Program-made: the position numbers and the translations under genes
Part shown: piece after piece, positions 25,496 to 34,112 of the stretch
Layout: each line of letters begins with the position of its first letter
Position numbering within the stretch: the first letter of the stretch is position 1
Assembly: GCF_009793335.1 (NCBI RefSeq)
Contig: NZ_WING01000003.1
Location: 744,001-808,000, forward strand
Length of the DNA stretch: 64,000 nucleotides
Direction: 5' to 3'
Origin: Actinomadura sp. J1-007
Lineage (GTDB): Bacteria > Actinomycetota > Actinomycetes > Streptosporangiales > Streptosporangiaceae
The notes under the pieces: model-generated
Seen by the model: the letters and a program-made list of their open reading frames with translations, nothing else
What the model was told of the DNA's origin: nothing
Databases searched by the model: none

Positions 25496-25514
25496 ATGTT
25501 AGCGTTGTATACAT
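25496..25514. promoter_or_regulatory. Possible TetR operator before the decarboxylase-like gene
   Basis: ATGTTAGCGTTGTATACAT shares 14 of 19 positions with the palindrome at 8413-8431 and contains TGTATACA. It lies 21 bases upstream of the start. The link to the TetR at 7750-8370 is inferred from this similarity only. Confidence 0.4.
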
Positions 25515-25899
25515 GACCCTATCCAGCAATGTAAGCACCGTCAACAAACCGGGATGAGCGCGAACGAACCGACCCCCCGGGCACCGGCGACCCCGACGTG
25601 CCGCCGCCAACGCCGAACGAGCCGTCCAAGCCCCTGTCAGCAGCCGTTCCATCTGGCCTGGCGACGCCCCCACACTCCCTACAGACCCGCCGCAGACACT
25701 CGCCCGAGCACCTCGCCAGGACGCCCCTCCCCCGAACGTCCTGGATCGCTAGGTCCGTGGAGCAGGGCCCGATCTCGGTAAGTTCTGGCGTGATCCCTGG
25801 GGCGGACGGACCGAACCCATCGCCGGGGAGAACCGAGGGGTGTCATGCCGCAGAACAGCACCTGATCCAGCTGTGACGGGCACCGTCGGCACCCGAGAT
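25515..25899. other. Intergenic stretch with no recognisable intact gene
   Basis: No frame here has a convincing start or recognisable domain. The last part (about 25860-25899) reads, in the frame of the 25898 ATG, as the C-terminal tail of a preceding homologue of the next gene (see the repeat at 25900). Confidence 0.5.
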
Positions 25900-25960
25900 G
25901 TACGAGGACGCACGCCGAGCAGAGGAACGCGAATGGCCCCCCACCTGCTCAACCGCCGTA
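25900..25960 (+). repeat. Direct repeat, left copy, at the start of the Lsr2-like gene
   Basis: 61 bases about 80% identical to 26643-26702, which lies 743 bases downstream at the 3' end of the same gene. Each copy encodes a tail like ...AEERE in one frame and then a new ATG-like start in another (GAATGG here, GAATGA with a stop in the other copy). This is the signature of a once-tandem gene array. Confidence 0.65.
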
Positions 25961-26679
25961 CCGAAATCGCCGCCACCGGCCACGGCATGTTCGGCTTCTA
26001 CGACAAAGAAGGCACCCACCCCGCGCCCCCGCCCTGGCACGGCGACGAGTGGTACACCGCCTCCAGCGGCGACGTTCACATCTACCCGGCCTGCCAGCAG
26101 CCCGCACCCGCCATCCGCTTCGAACGCTGGGACCAACTGCCGACGCACGACGTCTACGACAAGCTCGACCTGCCCGAAGTCGCGGCCACGCTCCACTTCG
26201 AAATCAACGGAGAGGGAACCCTGGGCTTGATGGCGGCCGCCGCCGGAGCCGAACCCGGCGTGTTCGACATCCCCCCAGGCCGCTACCACCTCCAGCTGCT
26301 CGGCTACCGGCGCTCGCTCGCCGTCGCCAAGGAACGCGACCTCCAAGCACACAACGCCGACGATGAGGAATGGGAACAGGCCCAAGGCACCGAACTGTAC
26401 GTCGCCCGCTTCTGGCCAGCCCCTCTCGAACCCATCACCGAGCCGCGGGCCTCCACCGACGCCGAAACCGAACGGTACCTCGACACCGTCCACGCCTGGG
26501 CGAGGAACCAGGGCATCCCCATCGACGAGAACACCAACGATGCATGGGAGGCGGCACACGCGGCCGACATCCGGGCCTGGTACGAAGGCCAGGGAATCCC
26601 GATCAACGAGTTCGGCCGCATCCCCGGCCACATGGTCGAAAGGTACCTGGCCGCACACCACGCAGAAGAACGGGAATGA
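25933..26679 (+). CDS. Hypothetical protein with Lsr2-like C-terminal DNA-binding segment
   Basis: 248 aa, GAGGA ribosome site before the ATG. The first 170 residues match nothing I recognise. The C-terminus has two helix-turn motifs like the Lsr2 DNA-binding domain: VHAWARNQGIPIDEN and IRAWYEGQGIPINEFGRIPG, then MVERYLAAHH. Lsr2 normally has IREWAK...GYEVSDRGRVP and binds the AT-rich minor groove. The usual RGR-type clamp is only partly kept (FGRIP). The gene is flanked by a 60-bp direct repeat. Confidence 0.6.
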   Translation: MAPHLLNRRTEIAATGHGMFGFYDKEGTHPAPPPWHGDEWYTASSGDVHIYPACQQPAPAIRFERWDQLPTHDVYDKLDLPEVAATLHFEINGEGTLGLMAAAAGAEPGVFDIPPGRYHLQLLGYRRSLAVAKERDLQAHNADDEEWEQAQGTELYVARFWPAPLEPITEPRASTDAETERYLDTVHAWARNQGIPIDENTNDAWEAAHAADIRAWYEGQGIPINEFGRIPGHMVERYLAAHHAEERE

Positions 26680-26702
26680 CCCCCACCTGCTCAACTGCCG
26701 TA
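26643..26702 (+). repeat. Direct repeat, right copy
   Basis: Matches 25900-25960 with about ten substitutions and one deletion. It spans the end of the Lsr2-like gene and the first codons of what would have been a second copy, which is otherwise missing. Confidence 0.65.
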
Positions 26703-26733
26703 GCTGCCAGTAATGCCGGCGGGCGGCTTGGAG

Positions 26734-27624
26734 TCAGCGTGGCGGGTCTTTCTTCCAGGGGCTGACTGCGAGTTTTCCGGTGGTTCCCAGATCGAGTTCC
26801 GGTGTGACCATGATGGGCCCGGCTCCGGGCTTGGCCCTGACCCTGACGTAGGGGATGTTGACCGGTGCGCCGCTGGTGTCGGTGGTGTTGCGCCACATCA
26901 GGGCGGTGTTGGCGGTCTGGCCCGGCTCCAAGACCACCGGCCGGGCCGGGGCGTCGAAGTCGGGCATGGTGGCGATGCCGCCGCTGCCCTTGAATACCTT
27001 GACGGCGGGTACGGGTTTCCTGTCCTCGTCCAGAAGTTGAAGGAGCGGGAAGCCGTCGAGGCGGTAGGCGCGGGTCCCGCAATTGGTCAGATGGAGCCCT
27101 ACTACGCGCAGTCCCATGGCGGCATCTCCGTCGTCGACCGTCAGTCGCACCCCGGAAGATGGGCACGGGCCGTTCTCGGTCGGAGCCTCGGCGGAGGGGA
27201 CCCGCCGGACTTTGGCGATGCGCACACGCCCTTTGTCGCCCCGCAGGTCCGGCGATGAGCCGTTCAGGCGAACGGTGCGCTTGACGGTCTGGCCGGGCCC
27301 CACGGCGGGCACCGTCTGCTTGGTGTTCTCCAGCACCGCACCGGAGCCGGAAAGCGCGTCAAAGGTGATGGTGTAGGTGAACGGTTCGCTCTCGCGATTG
27401 GCGACCTCGAATTCAGCGGAGATCACCGGTGGGGTCTCGTGGCGGGACCAGCCGCTGATGGCGGTGATCCTCACCCCGTCCTGCGCGAGGTCCTCAGTGG
27501 CGCCGGGAAGAGCCGAACTGCCGGGCGCGGCGACGTTCACACCGCTGGGCGGCGACTCGCCCTGCGTACCGCACGCCGTCAAGAACAAGGCACCGACGAG
27601 GGCAGTGAACGTAACGGCACGCAT
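26734..27624 (-). CDS. Secreted lipoprotein with DUF4232-type domain
   Basis: 296 aa. Signal peptide MRAVTFTALVGALFL, then lipobox LTAC with Cys18 as the lipidated residue. The C-terminal half (about 150-290) has the DUF4232 pattern: cysteine pair PCPSSGVRLTV...LTNCGTRAYRLDGFP, then VLEPGQTANTALMW. The first half looks like an Ig/CARDB-like fold (EFEVANRESEPFTYTITFDA). Cell-surface anchored; function unknown. Confidence 0.82.
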   Translation of the reverse strand: MRAVTFTALVGALFLTACGTQGESPPSGVNVAAPGSSALPGATEDLAQDGVRITAISGWSRHETPPVISAEFEVANRESEPFTYTITFDALSGSGAVLENTKQTVPAVGPGQTVKRTVRLNGSSPDLRGDKGRVRIAKVRRVPSAEAPTENGPCPSSGVRLTVDDGDAAMGLRVVGLHLTNCGTRAYRLDGFPLLQLLDEDRKPVPAVKVFKGSGGIATMPDFDAPARPVVLEPGQTANTALMWRNTTDTSGAPVNIPYVRVRAKPGAGPIMVTPELDLGTTGKLAVSPWKKDPPR

Positions 27625-27724
27625 CCGCCCATCCCACCATAGGCGCGCGGATGCGAGCGCCGCGAGGCGCGTGCCGGAGCCGGCGGTGCGGACGTCCGGT
27701 TCCCGGACCTGTAAGGGGCTTCGC

Positions 27725-28381
27725 TCAGGTCGCCGCGGAGGCCGGCGACGCGAGCCCGTTCATGACGAGCTCCGCGTAGATGTCGCCGATCTCGGCGGGC
27801 GTCAGCGGGCCGTCGACGTCGAGCCACACGTACGACCAGGCGCCCATCCCGATGATCCCGAACGCCACCAGCCGGGCCGGGCCGACCTCGCGGAACACGC
27901 CGTCGCGCATGCCGCGCTCGATGACGTCCACGAAGTAGCGCTCGAACCGGTCGCGCTTGCCGCGGACCTCCTCGAAGATCTCGCTCGTCATGAACCGGCG
28001 CTCCTGGATGAACACCGTGATCTCGGACTTGTAGATCAGCATCGGCTGTAGCAGCGCCTCGGCCACCAGGCGGCGCAGCATCACGTCGGCCGGGAGGTCG
28101 TCGCGGGAGACGATCCGCCGCGCGCGTTCGAGCTGGTCGTCGATGAACGCGTCGTGCAGTTCGAGGAGGAGCTCCTCTTTGCTCTCGAAGTGGTGGTAGA
28201 ACGCGCCCTTGGTGAGGTTGGCGCCGTCGACCACGCTCTGCACCGACGTCCCGGCGAAGCCGTTCCGCTCGAACAGCTCCAATGCGCTCTTCAGGAGCGC
28301 CTTGCGCGCGGCCTCCGGATTGCGCACCACCGTCCGGCGCTCGCCCGGCCGGCGACGCCCTCGGCGTCTGGCGTCCGCCAT
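27725..28381 (-). CDS. TetR-family regulator
   Basis: 218 aa from the ATG at 28381 (AGGGG nearby). HTH about 27-70 (ALLKSALELFERNGFAGTSV, LTKGAFYHHFESKEELL). The C-terminal domain includes FIQERRFMTSEIFEEVRGKR. No enzyme gene is adjacent in a divergent arrangement closer than 400 bases. Tandem TTCTCGCCT-(n)-GGTAC repeats just upstream are probable autoregulatory sites. Confidence 0.9.
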   Translation of the reverse strand: MADARRRGRRRPGERRTVVRNPEAARKALLKSALELFERNGFAGTSVQSVVDGANLTKGAFYHHFESKEELLLELHDAFIDDQLERARRIVSRDDLPADVMLRRLVAEALLQPMLIYKSEITVFIQERRFMTSEIFEEVRGKRDRFERYFVDVIERGMRDGVFREVGPARLVAFGIIGMGAWSYVWLDVDGPLTPAEIGDIYAELVMNGLASPASAAT

Positions 28382-28391
28382 ACTTCCCCTG

Positions 28392-28425
28392 TTCTCGCCT
28401 CGGTACGGCTTCTCGCCTGAGGTAC
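28392..28425. promoter_or_regulatory. Tandem repeat operator upstream of tetR
   Basis: TTCTCGCCTCGGTAC (28392-28406) is followed by TTCTCGCCTGAGGTAC (28410-28425), a spacing of 18 bases. A further CCTCGGTACGGCTT copy lies at 28724-28737. The position suggests TetR binding. Confidence 0.45.
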
Positions 28426-28429
28426 GACC

Positions 28430-28798
28430 ATCGCCGCGCACAGTCAATTCGGACCGGTTGGCATATTACCGGGAGACCCGGCGGGTGATCTCCGTGAAGG
28501 GTAACGCGGGCGGCGTACGCGGTCCGACGCAGTCGGCGAGCCCTTGGCCGGGTCCAGGCACCGGGCGCTGGGAGAGCACTTGATGGTGGAACGGCAGTCC
28601 TGGCGGGGAGGCTGTCGGTCGTCCTGAACGCCTCGCTGCAACGGTGCGGGGTCGTCCGGCACTGCCCCGGCACCGACCTGGAAGGGACCGCGTGCTTCGG
28701 CCGGCATGACGCCGGCGCGCCGACCTCGGTACGGCTTGTGCGGCCCCGACGATCTGCGCCACTGCACGCGATGATCTCGGCATAGTTAGGTTAGGTCT
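28430..28798. other. Long spacer without a recognisable gene
   Basis: About 370 bases between the tetR start and the YjbR-HhH gene. I see no convincing coding frame. It contains the third copy of the tetR repeat (28724-28737) and, at its right end, TTAGGTTAGG just before the next ATG. Confidence 0.5.
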
Positions 28799-29317
28799 AT
28801 GACGACTCTCGCCCAGCTTCGCAAGACCGCCCTTTCCCTTCCCGAGACCGCCGAGCAAGTCGGCGACTCGGGAATCGTCGCATACACTGTGGGCGAGAAA
28901 TGGTTCGCGTCGATGGGCAAAGACGAGCTGGTGGAACTGCGGCTTCCCGCGCCGGATGCGGACGAGGCCCTTGCCGCGCATCCGACGGCGCAACGGCTGG
29001 AACGCGGCGCGACGCCGGTCGGTGTCCGTGTCCCGATCAGCGACATCAACGGTCAGCAGCTCAACCACTGGGTGCGTCGCGCGTGGATTTCGCAGGCGCC
29101 GAAGCGGCTGGCGGCGCAAGCGGCCGCCGGGGACGCCGCGACGCCCGGTGAGGTCGGCGACCTGCCCAAGGCCATCGGAAGTCCCGCCACCCGGGCCCTG
29201 ACCGGTGCAGGCATCACCACGCTCGCGCAGGTCGCCGAGCTGACCGACGCCGAACTCCTGGCGATGCACGGAGTCGGCCCGAAGGCCGTTCGCCTTCTCC
29301 GCGAAGCGCTCGCCTAA
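28799..29317 (+). CDS. MmcQ/YjbR-like protein with C-terminal helix-hairpin-helix
   Basis: 172 aa. Residues 1 to about 100 follow the YjbR/MmcQ fold pattern (LSLPETAEQ, GEKWFASMGKDELVELRLPA, WISQAPKRLA). After a linker, residues 126-172 form a helix-hairpin-helix like that of the RNA polymerase alpha C-terminal domain (IGSPATRALTGAGITTLAQV, then LLAMHGVGPKAVRLLREAL), which usually binds DNA. No good ribosome site precedes the ATG, so the transcript may be leaderless. Function unknown. Confidence 0.82.
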   Translation: MTTLAQLRKTALSLPETAEQVGDSGIVAYTVGEKWFASMGKDELVELRLPAPDADEALAAHPTAQRLERGATPVGVRVPISDINGQQLNHWVRRAWISQAPKRLAAQAAAGDAATPGEVGDLPKAIGSPATRALTGAGITTLAQVAELTDAELLAMHGVGPKAVRLLREALA

Positions 29318-29398
29318 GCGACGCCTGGGCCCATCTGAGCGCTGGACGCCTGGTCACACGTGTACGTGGCCCCCGCAGCGACGCGGCGTGGCAAGGGC

Positions 29399-30136
29399 TC
29401 AAGGGCGAGGGGCGGTGGGCTGGAAGAAGCCGCGCACGTACGGGTCGTCGAGGGCGGCCAGGTCGGACAGGCGGCCCGTGGCGGTGATCTTTCCGGCGCG
29501 CATGAGGACGGCGCGGTCGGCGATCCGGGCCGAGGCGAGCATCGGTATGTCGTGGGTGATCGCCAGGACCGCGGCTCCGGCGTCGGCGTAGCGGCGGAGG
29601 GTGGCCCATACGCCGTAGGCGGTCGCGGTGTCCAGGGAGGCCGTCGGTTCGTCCGCGACGAGGACGGGTGGTTCGGGCAGGAGGGCGGCGGCGAGCGCGG
29701 CTCGTTGGATCTGGCCGCCCGAATGCTGGTGCGGGTAGAGGTCGGTCAGCTCGGCCGGGTAGCGGGCGGCCGAGCAGGCGCGTTCGACGCTCCAACGGTT
29801 GTACCGGCGTTCCAGTGCGCGCAACTGCGCGCCCACGGTGTCCTCGCTGTGGAAGGCCGTTACGCCTGCCTGGGGCAGCAGCCCGACGGTGCCGCCGCGA
29901 AGGCTTCGCCACTCCCGCACCGGTTCGCCGTCGATGCGCACCTGACCGGTGGTGTGGGCGGAGTCGGGGAGCGAGCCGGTGAGCGCCGCGGCGGCCATGG
30001 ACTTGCCGCATCCTGACTCGCCCAGCAGAGCGGTGATCTCTCCGGGCGGCACCAGGAGGTCGACGGCGTCGAGGACGGTCTCGTTCCACCGGCCCGTGTC
30101 GATGTGGACGGTCAGTCCGCGCAGTTCGGCAAGCAT
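29399..30136 (-). CDS. Orphan ABC transporter ATP-binding protein (Dpp/Opp/Nik type)
   Basis: 245 aa. Walker A GESGCGKS (about 39-46), Q-loop LLPQAG, signature HSGGQIQRAALAAALL, Walker B VLVADEPTASLD and switch ITHD are all intact. It resembles DppD/NikD-type ATPases of peptide or nickel importers. No permease, binding protein or second ATPase is beside it. It either serves a distant transporter or is the remnant of a lost operon. Confidence 0.88.
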   Translation of the reverse strand: MLAELRGLTVHIDTGRWNETVLDAVDLLVPPGEITALLGESGCGKSMAAAALTGSLPDSAHTTGQVRIDGEPVREWRSLRGGTVGLLPQAGVTAFHSEDTVGAQLRALERRYNRWSVERACSAARYPAELTDLYPHQHSGGQIQRAALAAALLPEPPVLVADEPTASLDTATAYGVWATLRRYADAGAAVLAITHDIPMLASARIADRAVLMRAGKITATGRLSDLAALDDPYVRGFFQPTAPRP

Positions 30137-30219
30137 CGAGGGGTCCGTTCTGGGAGGACGCCGTGGGCACGCCGCCCAAAACTACTGCCGTGTCGGAGGG
30201 CGCGTTCGGCCGGGCAGGG

Positions 30220-33200
30220 TCAGGGGCAGGTGCGGCGGTAGGGAAGGTCGTCGACGTACTGCTTCCATTCGGCTCGGGTCAGCGGTCCGACCTGCGCGCA
30301 CAGGCGGGACGCGATGCGTTCCGGGTCGAGGGCGATGGCCTGGATGGAGCTGTCGCCGCCCGTGCTGTAGAGGGTCCGGCCGTCGCGGGAGAACGCCAGG
30401 GCGTCCGTCCCGTCGGCGTGGCCGGGGAGGGGGAGCCCGTACTCGCGGCCCGTCGCGACGTCGTACAGGTGGATGTCGCCCTTCGCGCCGCCCGTCGCGA
30501 CCAGTTTCCCGTCCGGGGAGAACGCGGCGGGCGGCTCCTCGTGGTTGATGTCGGACGCTCCGGCGAGTGCGGGGCCCTTGCGCCTGTTCGTCCGGACGTC
30601 CCACAGCAGCGCCTCTCCGGGACGTGCCCACACCAGCGCTGTTGCGCCCGCGCCGTCGAGCGCCAGGACGTGTTCGATCGTCGCGCCGTCCAGCTTGTGG
30701 CGCACCCGGCCGGACGGCATCTCCAGCTCCGCGGTGTTGATCGCCATGCTCTCGCCGTCGGCGGCGTACACGAGCGGGCCGGCCGAGCCTGTCTCGACGG
30801 GGGTCGAACGGACGCGCCGGCCGGTGCGCGCGTCCCAGACGTGGAGCCGTGACGGGGCCGGGTCGTCCAACCGGTCGGTGTGGAGCACCGCCGCCAGCGT
30901 CCGGCCGTCTGGGGAGAACGTGACGGGGGTGTTGGACGTGACGTCCTTCGGCCAGTCGAGCCGGGCGAGCTGGCGCGCGGGCCGGCGGACGTCGCCGCGG
31001 ACGTCCCAGAGGGTGTAGCCGGCGCCCTTGGCGGGCAGGGCGAGCACGCCGCCGTCCGGGCTGAACGTCGGCGGGGCGGCGGAGTCGAGGCCCGGCACCA
31101 CGCCCGGCACCCGGATCGGCGGCGACGCGCGGCGACGCGCGACGTCCCAGACGGCGAAGCCGGCGTCCTGGACGAGCACGGCGCGGTCGCCGTGCGGGCT
31201 GAGCACGACCGACTGCGTGCCGAGAGGCGTCCCGGCGCGGCCGGTGTAGGGACCGACGCTCGTGGCGACGACCCGGTCGTCGTCGGTCGCGCAGCGCAGG
31301 ACGGCGGCGTCCGGGGAGAAACGGCAGCCGCTCGGGTACTCGACCGACCTGCGGTCCAGAACCGGACGGGTGGTACGGCCGTCGAGCTGCCAGAGCGTGA
31401 AGCCGATGGCCAGGAACCGTCCGTCGGGGCTGAAGACCGGCTCGTCCAGACCGCGCTGGAGCAGGTTGTGCCGCGGGGCGCCGCTCAGCGTCCTCGCCCC
31501 GGACATGGCCGACAGCGCCTCGGCGCCCGCGTCGAGATCCGCGACGACCACCTCGGTCCCGGCGGTGATCGCTAGCCGGTGCCCGACCGGGCCGAACGAG
31601 ACCTGGCGGGCGCGTTCCTTCGGGTTCGCCAGGTTGTTCTTCAGCCACGACGCGGCAACGGGCTTGCGCGTGGTGGTGTCCCAGATCCGCAGGCCGTCCG
31701 GGTCGGTCATCGCCACGTAGCGGTCGTCGGCGCTGACCGACCAGGAGTCCGGGCTCCGCTTCCAGCGCTTGACGAGGTGCCCGTCCCGCGCGTCCCACAG
31801 CGCCGCGACCGGATGGATGGAGCGCGGCATCAACCCGGGCTCCTGCGGCCCGCTGTCGGCCATCAGCAGGTTGCCGCTGCGGCTGAAGGCCAGCTCGGTG
31901 AACGATTCGCCCGAGCCTCCCATCGGCGCCCCCACCGGTTTCCCGCTGGACGCGTCGTACCGCTGGACGCGGCGCAGCAGCAACGGCGACTCGCCGGGGT
32001 CGCCGACCGGAAGCAGTTGCGCCATGCGCCGCCCGTCCGGGCTGAACGCCGTCCTGGACTTCGCCCGCGCCGACGCCGGGACGGGCAGCCGCTCGTGCGT
32101 GCTCAGGTCCCAGCGCGTCACCTGGACGTGGTCGTCCAGCGTCGCGGTGCGGCCGCCGGGGTCCAGCGACGGGACCCCGGGGTCGCCGGCCCCGCGCGGT
32201 GCGAACGCGTCGTCCTCCCACTGGTACATCGCGCTCAGCGCGGCCTGCCGGGTCTGGTCGTCGTCCGCGATCCGGGCCGCGGCGAGCGCCAGGCGGCGGC
32301 CGGTGCGCGGGTCGTCGCGGTGCAGCGCCGAGGACAGCACGGCGAGCCGGTCGGCCACCGCCCGGTCCCGCTGGTCGGCCACGACGCGGCTCTGCCGGAC
32401 GGCGACCGCCGCGGCGCCGACCGCGACCACCAGCAGGACGGCCAGCACGCCGGTCACCGTGCCGCGCAGGCGCGCGCGCCGCCGGGTGAGCGCGGCGCAG
32501 GCGTCCAGGAACGCGCGCTCGACCGCGTTCAGCGTCAGGTGGCGGCGGCCGGTCGCGGCCCACTGCACGGCGCGGCGCAGGACGCTGCCCTGGAGCAGGT
32601 CGCCGGGACGCCTGCCGTTCCCGTCCCACACGGCCGCGGCGTCCGCCAGCGAACGGTGCGCCGCGAGCCCGTCGCGCTCGGCGTCCACCCATTCGCGCAG
32701 CCGCGGCCAGGCGCGCAGCAGCGCGGCGCTGGCGATCCCGATCCGCCCGCTCTCCCGGACCAGCAGCCCGGCCCGCGAGAACGCCTCGACGACGCGTCCC
32801 GCCGGAGTGCCGTCCGTGCCGTTCCCGCCATCGGCGCCCGCGCCGTCGAACTCCCGCACGTCGGCGCGGCGCAGCGTGTCGTCCGCGCCCTCGCCGGGCA
32901 GCACCATGCGCAGCAGCACCGCCGGAACGGCCTCGCGGGCCGCCGCGTCGAGGTCCAGGTAGGCGGCCTCCGCGACCTCGGCCAGCGACGGCGGCGGCGC
33001 GTGCGGCGCGCGCACGTCCGCGGCGACGCGGCTGCCCTCGTCCAGCAGGCGGCCCGCCTCGTCCTCGCCGCCGATCAGGCCGAGCAGCACCTCGTGCGCG
33101 GACGGGCGCGCCGCCGGGTCCTTGGCCAGCGCCGCGGCGACGACCGAGCGCAGCGGCTCGGCGAGCCCGGCGACGTCCGGCTCCAGCGTGCGGACGCGGT

Positions 33201-33858
33201 GGGCGACCTGCACCATCGAGCCGCTTCCGAACGGATGCCGTCCGAGCGCGGCGAACAGCACCACCGCGCCCCACGCCCACACGTCCGACGCGGCACTCGC
33301 CCGCTCCCCCGCGAAGAGCTCCGGCGCCATGTAGGGCGGCGTCCCCTTCACGCCGGTCGCGCTGCGGGTCATCTCCTCGCCGCGCGCGATCCCGAAGTCG
33401 ATCACGCGCGGCCCGTCCGGACCCAACAGGACATTGCCCGGCTTGAGGTCGCGGTGCACGATCCCGGCCCGGTGCACCGCCACGAGCGCCGTCGCGACCC
33501 CGATCGCGAGCCGGTACAGCGGGCCCGGCGCGTACGGGCCGCCCGCCTCCACCGACTTCTGGAGATCGGGGCCGGGGACGTACTCGCTCACCACGTACGG
33601 CGGCGTGCCCTCCAGGTCGGACGCCAGCACCCGCGCCGTGCAGAACGACGACACCCGCGCCACCGCGCCGACCTCGCGGGCCAGCATGTCGCGCTGCCCC
33701 GCGCCGGTGAACGCGCCGTGCAGCGCCTTGATCGCCACGCGCGCGCCGTCCGGCCCGTACGCCTCGTACACCACGCCCTGGCCGCCCGCGCCGAGCCGCC
33801 CGGCGAGCCAGTAGTCACCGAGCTGCCGCGGGTCCCCGGGAGCGAGCGCATCGGTCAT
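30220..33858 (-). CDS. Membrane Ser/Thr protein kinase with nSTAND1-like arm and WD40 propeller
   Basis: 1212 aa. The kinase domain (about 13-265) has GAGGQGVVYEA, K44 in VAIKAL, HRDLKPGN (135-142), DFG (154-156) and APEL. Residues about 290-455 match the helical region that follows the NTPase in nSTAND1 proteins (LLRAWPRLREWVDAERDGLA, then GRRPGDLLQGSVLRRAVQWA), but no P-loop precedes it. One membrane segment lies at about 466-488. Roughly 550-1200 carry WD40-type blades (repeated FSPDGR). If the usual orientation holds, kinase and arm are inside and the propeller outside. Partners unknown. Confidence 0.88.
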   Translation of the reverse strand: MTDALAPGDPRQLGDYWLAGRLGAGGQGVVYEAYGPDGARVAIKALHGAFTGAGQRDMLAREVGAVARVSSFCTARVLASDLEGTPPYVVSEYVPGPDLQKSVEAGGPYAPGPLYRLAIGVATALVAVHRAGIVHRDLKPGNVLLGPDGPRVIDFGIARGEEMTRSATGVKGTPPYMAPELFAGERASAASDVWAWGAVVLFAALGRHPFGSGSMVQVAHRVRTLEPDVAGLAEPLRSVVAAALAKDPAARPSAHEVLLGLIGGEDEAGRLLDEGSRVAADVRAPHAPPPSLAEVAEAAYLDLDAAAREAVPAVLLRMVLPGEGADDTLRRADVREFDGAGADGGNGTDGTPAGRVVEAFSRAGLLVRESGRIGIASAALLRAWPRLREWVDAERDGLAAHRSLADAAAVWDGNGRRPGDLLQGSVLRRAVQWAATGRRHLTLNAVERAFLDACAALTRRRARLRGTVTGVLAVLLVVAVGAAAVAVRQSRVVADQRDRAVADRLAVLSSALHRDDPRTGRRLALAAARIADDDQTRQAALSAMYQWEDDAFAPRGAGDPGVPSLDPGGRTATLDDHVQVTRWDLSTHERLPVPASARAKSRTAFSPDGRRMAQLLPVGDPGESPLLLRRVQRYDASSGKPVGAPMGGSGESFTELAFSRSGNLLMADSGPQEPGLMPRSIHPVAALWDARDGHLVKRWKRSPDSWSVSADDRYVAMTDPDGLRIWDTTTRKPVAASWLKNNLANPKERARQVSFGPVGHRLAITAGTEVVVADLDAGAEALSAMSGARTLSGAPRHNLLQRGLDEPVFSPDGRFLAIGFTLWQLDGRTTRPVLDRRSVEYPSGCRFSPDAAVLRCATDDDRVVATSVGPYTGRAGTPLGTQSVVLSPHGDRAVLVQDAGFAVWDVARRRASPPIRVPGVVPGLDSAAPPTFSPDGGVLALPAKGAGYTLWDVRGDVRRPARQLARLDWPKDVTSNTPVTFSPDGRTLAAVLHTDRLDDPAPSRLHVWDARTGRRVRSTPVETGSAGPLVYAADGESMAINTAELEMPSGRVRHKLDGATIEHVLALDGAGATALVWARPGEALLWDVRTNRRKGPALAGASDINHEEPPAAFSPDGKLVATGGAKGDIHLYDVATGREYGLPLPGHADGTDALAFSRDGRTLYSTGGDSSIQAIALDPERIASRLCAQVGPLTRAEWKQYVDDLPYRRTCP

Positions 33859-33891
33859 GGCCTATGGGACGCCCCACTCCCCCGCTCCGGT

Positions 33892-34056
33892 TCACCCGCG
33901 CTCCCCGGCCCGCGGGACCGCCGGCCTTCGGAACAGCTCCAGCAGGCGTTCGCGCCGCGCCGCCCGCCGGTAGGGACGTTTCTTAGCCGCGGTCGCTGGA
34001 GCCGTGCCGGGATTTTCGTCCTCGGCTCCATGGGCCCGCCGCGCGCCGTCTGCCAC
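33892..34056 (-). pseudogene. Truncated TetR start (possible DesT-like regulator remnant)
   Basis: A GTG-initiated 54-codon frame contains KKRPYRRAARRERLLELF, typical of the basic start and first helix of TetR proteins. It stops before any HTH. It lies opposite the fatty acid desaturase with a 30-bp inverted repeat in between, the usual arrangement of a TetR controlling a desaturase. The downstream part was probably lost when the kinase gene came to lie next to it. Confidence 0.4.
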
Positions 34057-34068
34057 ATTGGCCTCCAG

Positions 34069-34098
34069 AGAATCGGAGACGCCACCGTCTCTGATTCT
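34069..34098. promoter_or_regulatory. 30-bp inverted repeat, probable TetR operator for the desaturase
   Basis: Arms AGAATCGGAGAC and GTCTCTGATTCT pair at 11 of 12 positions around a 6-base centre. It lies about 180 bases before the desaturase ATG and 13 bases before the truncated tetR start. Confidence 0.65.
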
Positions 34099-34112
34099 TC
34101 GAGGAGGAGCGT

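Noticed and set aside
24534..25673. Longer start for the decarboxylase-like protein at 25673
   Set aside because: The extra N-terminus crosses the operator region and has no family similarity; the start at 25475 fits the family length.
28786..28801. TTAGGTTAGG as an IdeR/DmdR iron box
   Set aside because: Only one half of the usual 19-bp dyad is present; the other half does not match, and the gene has no iron-related role.
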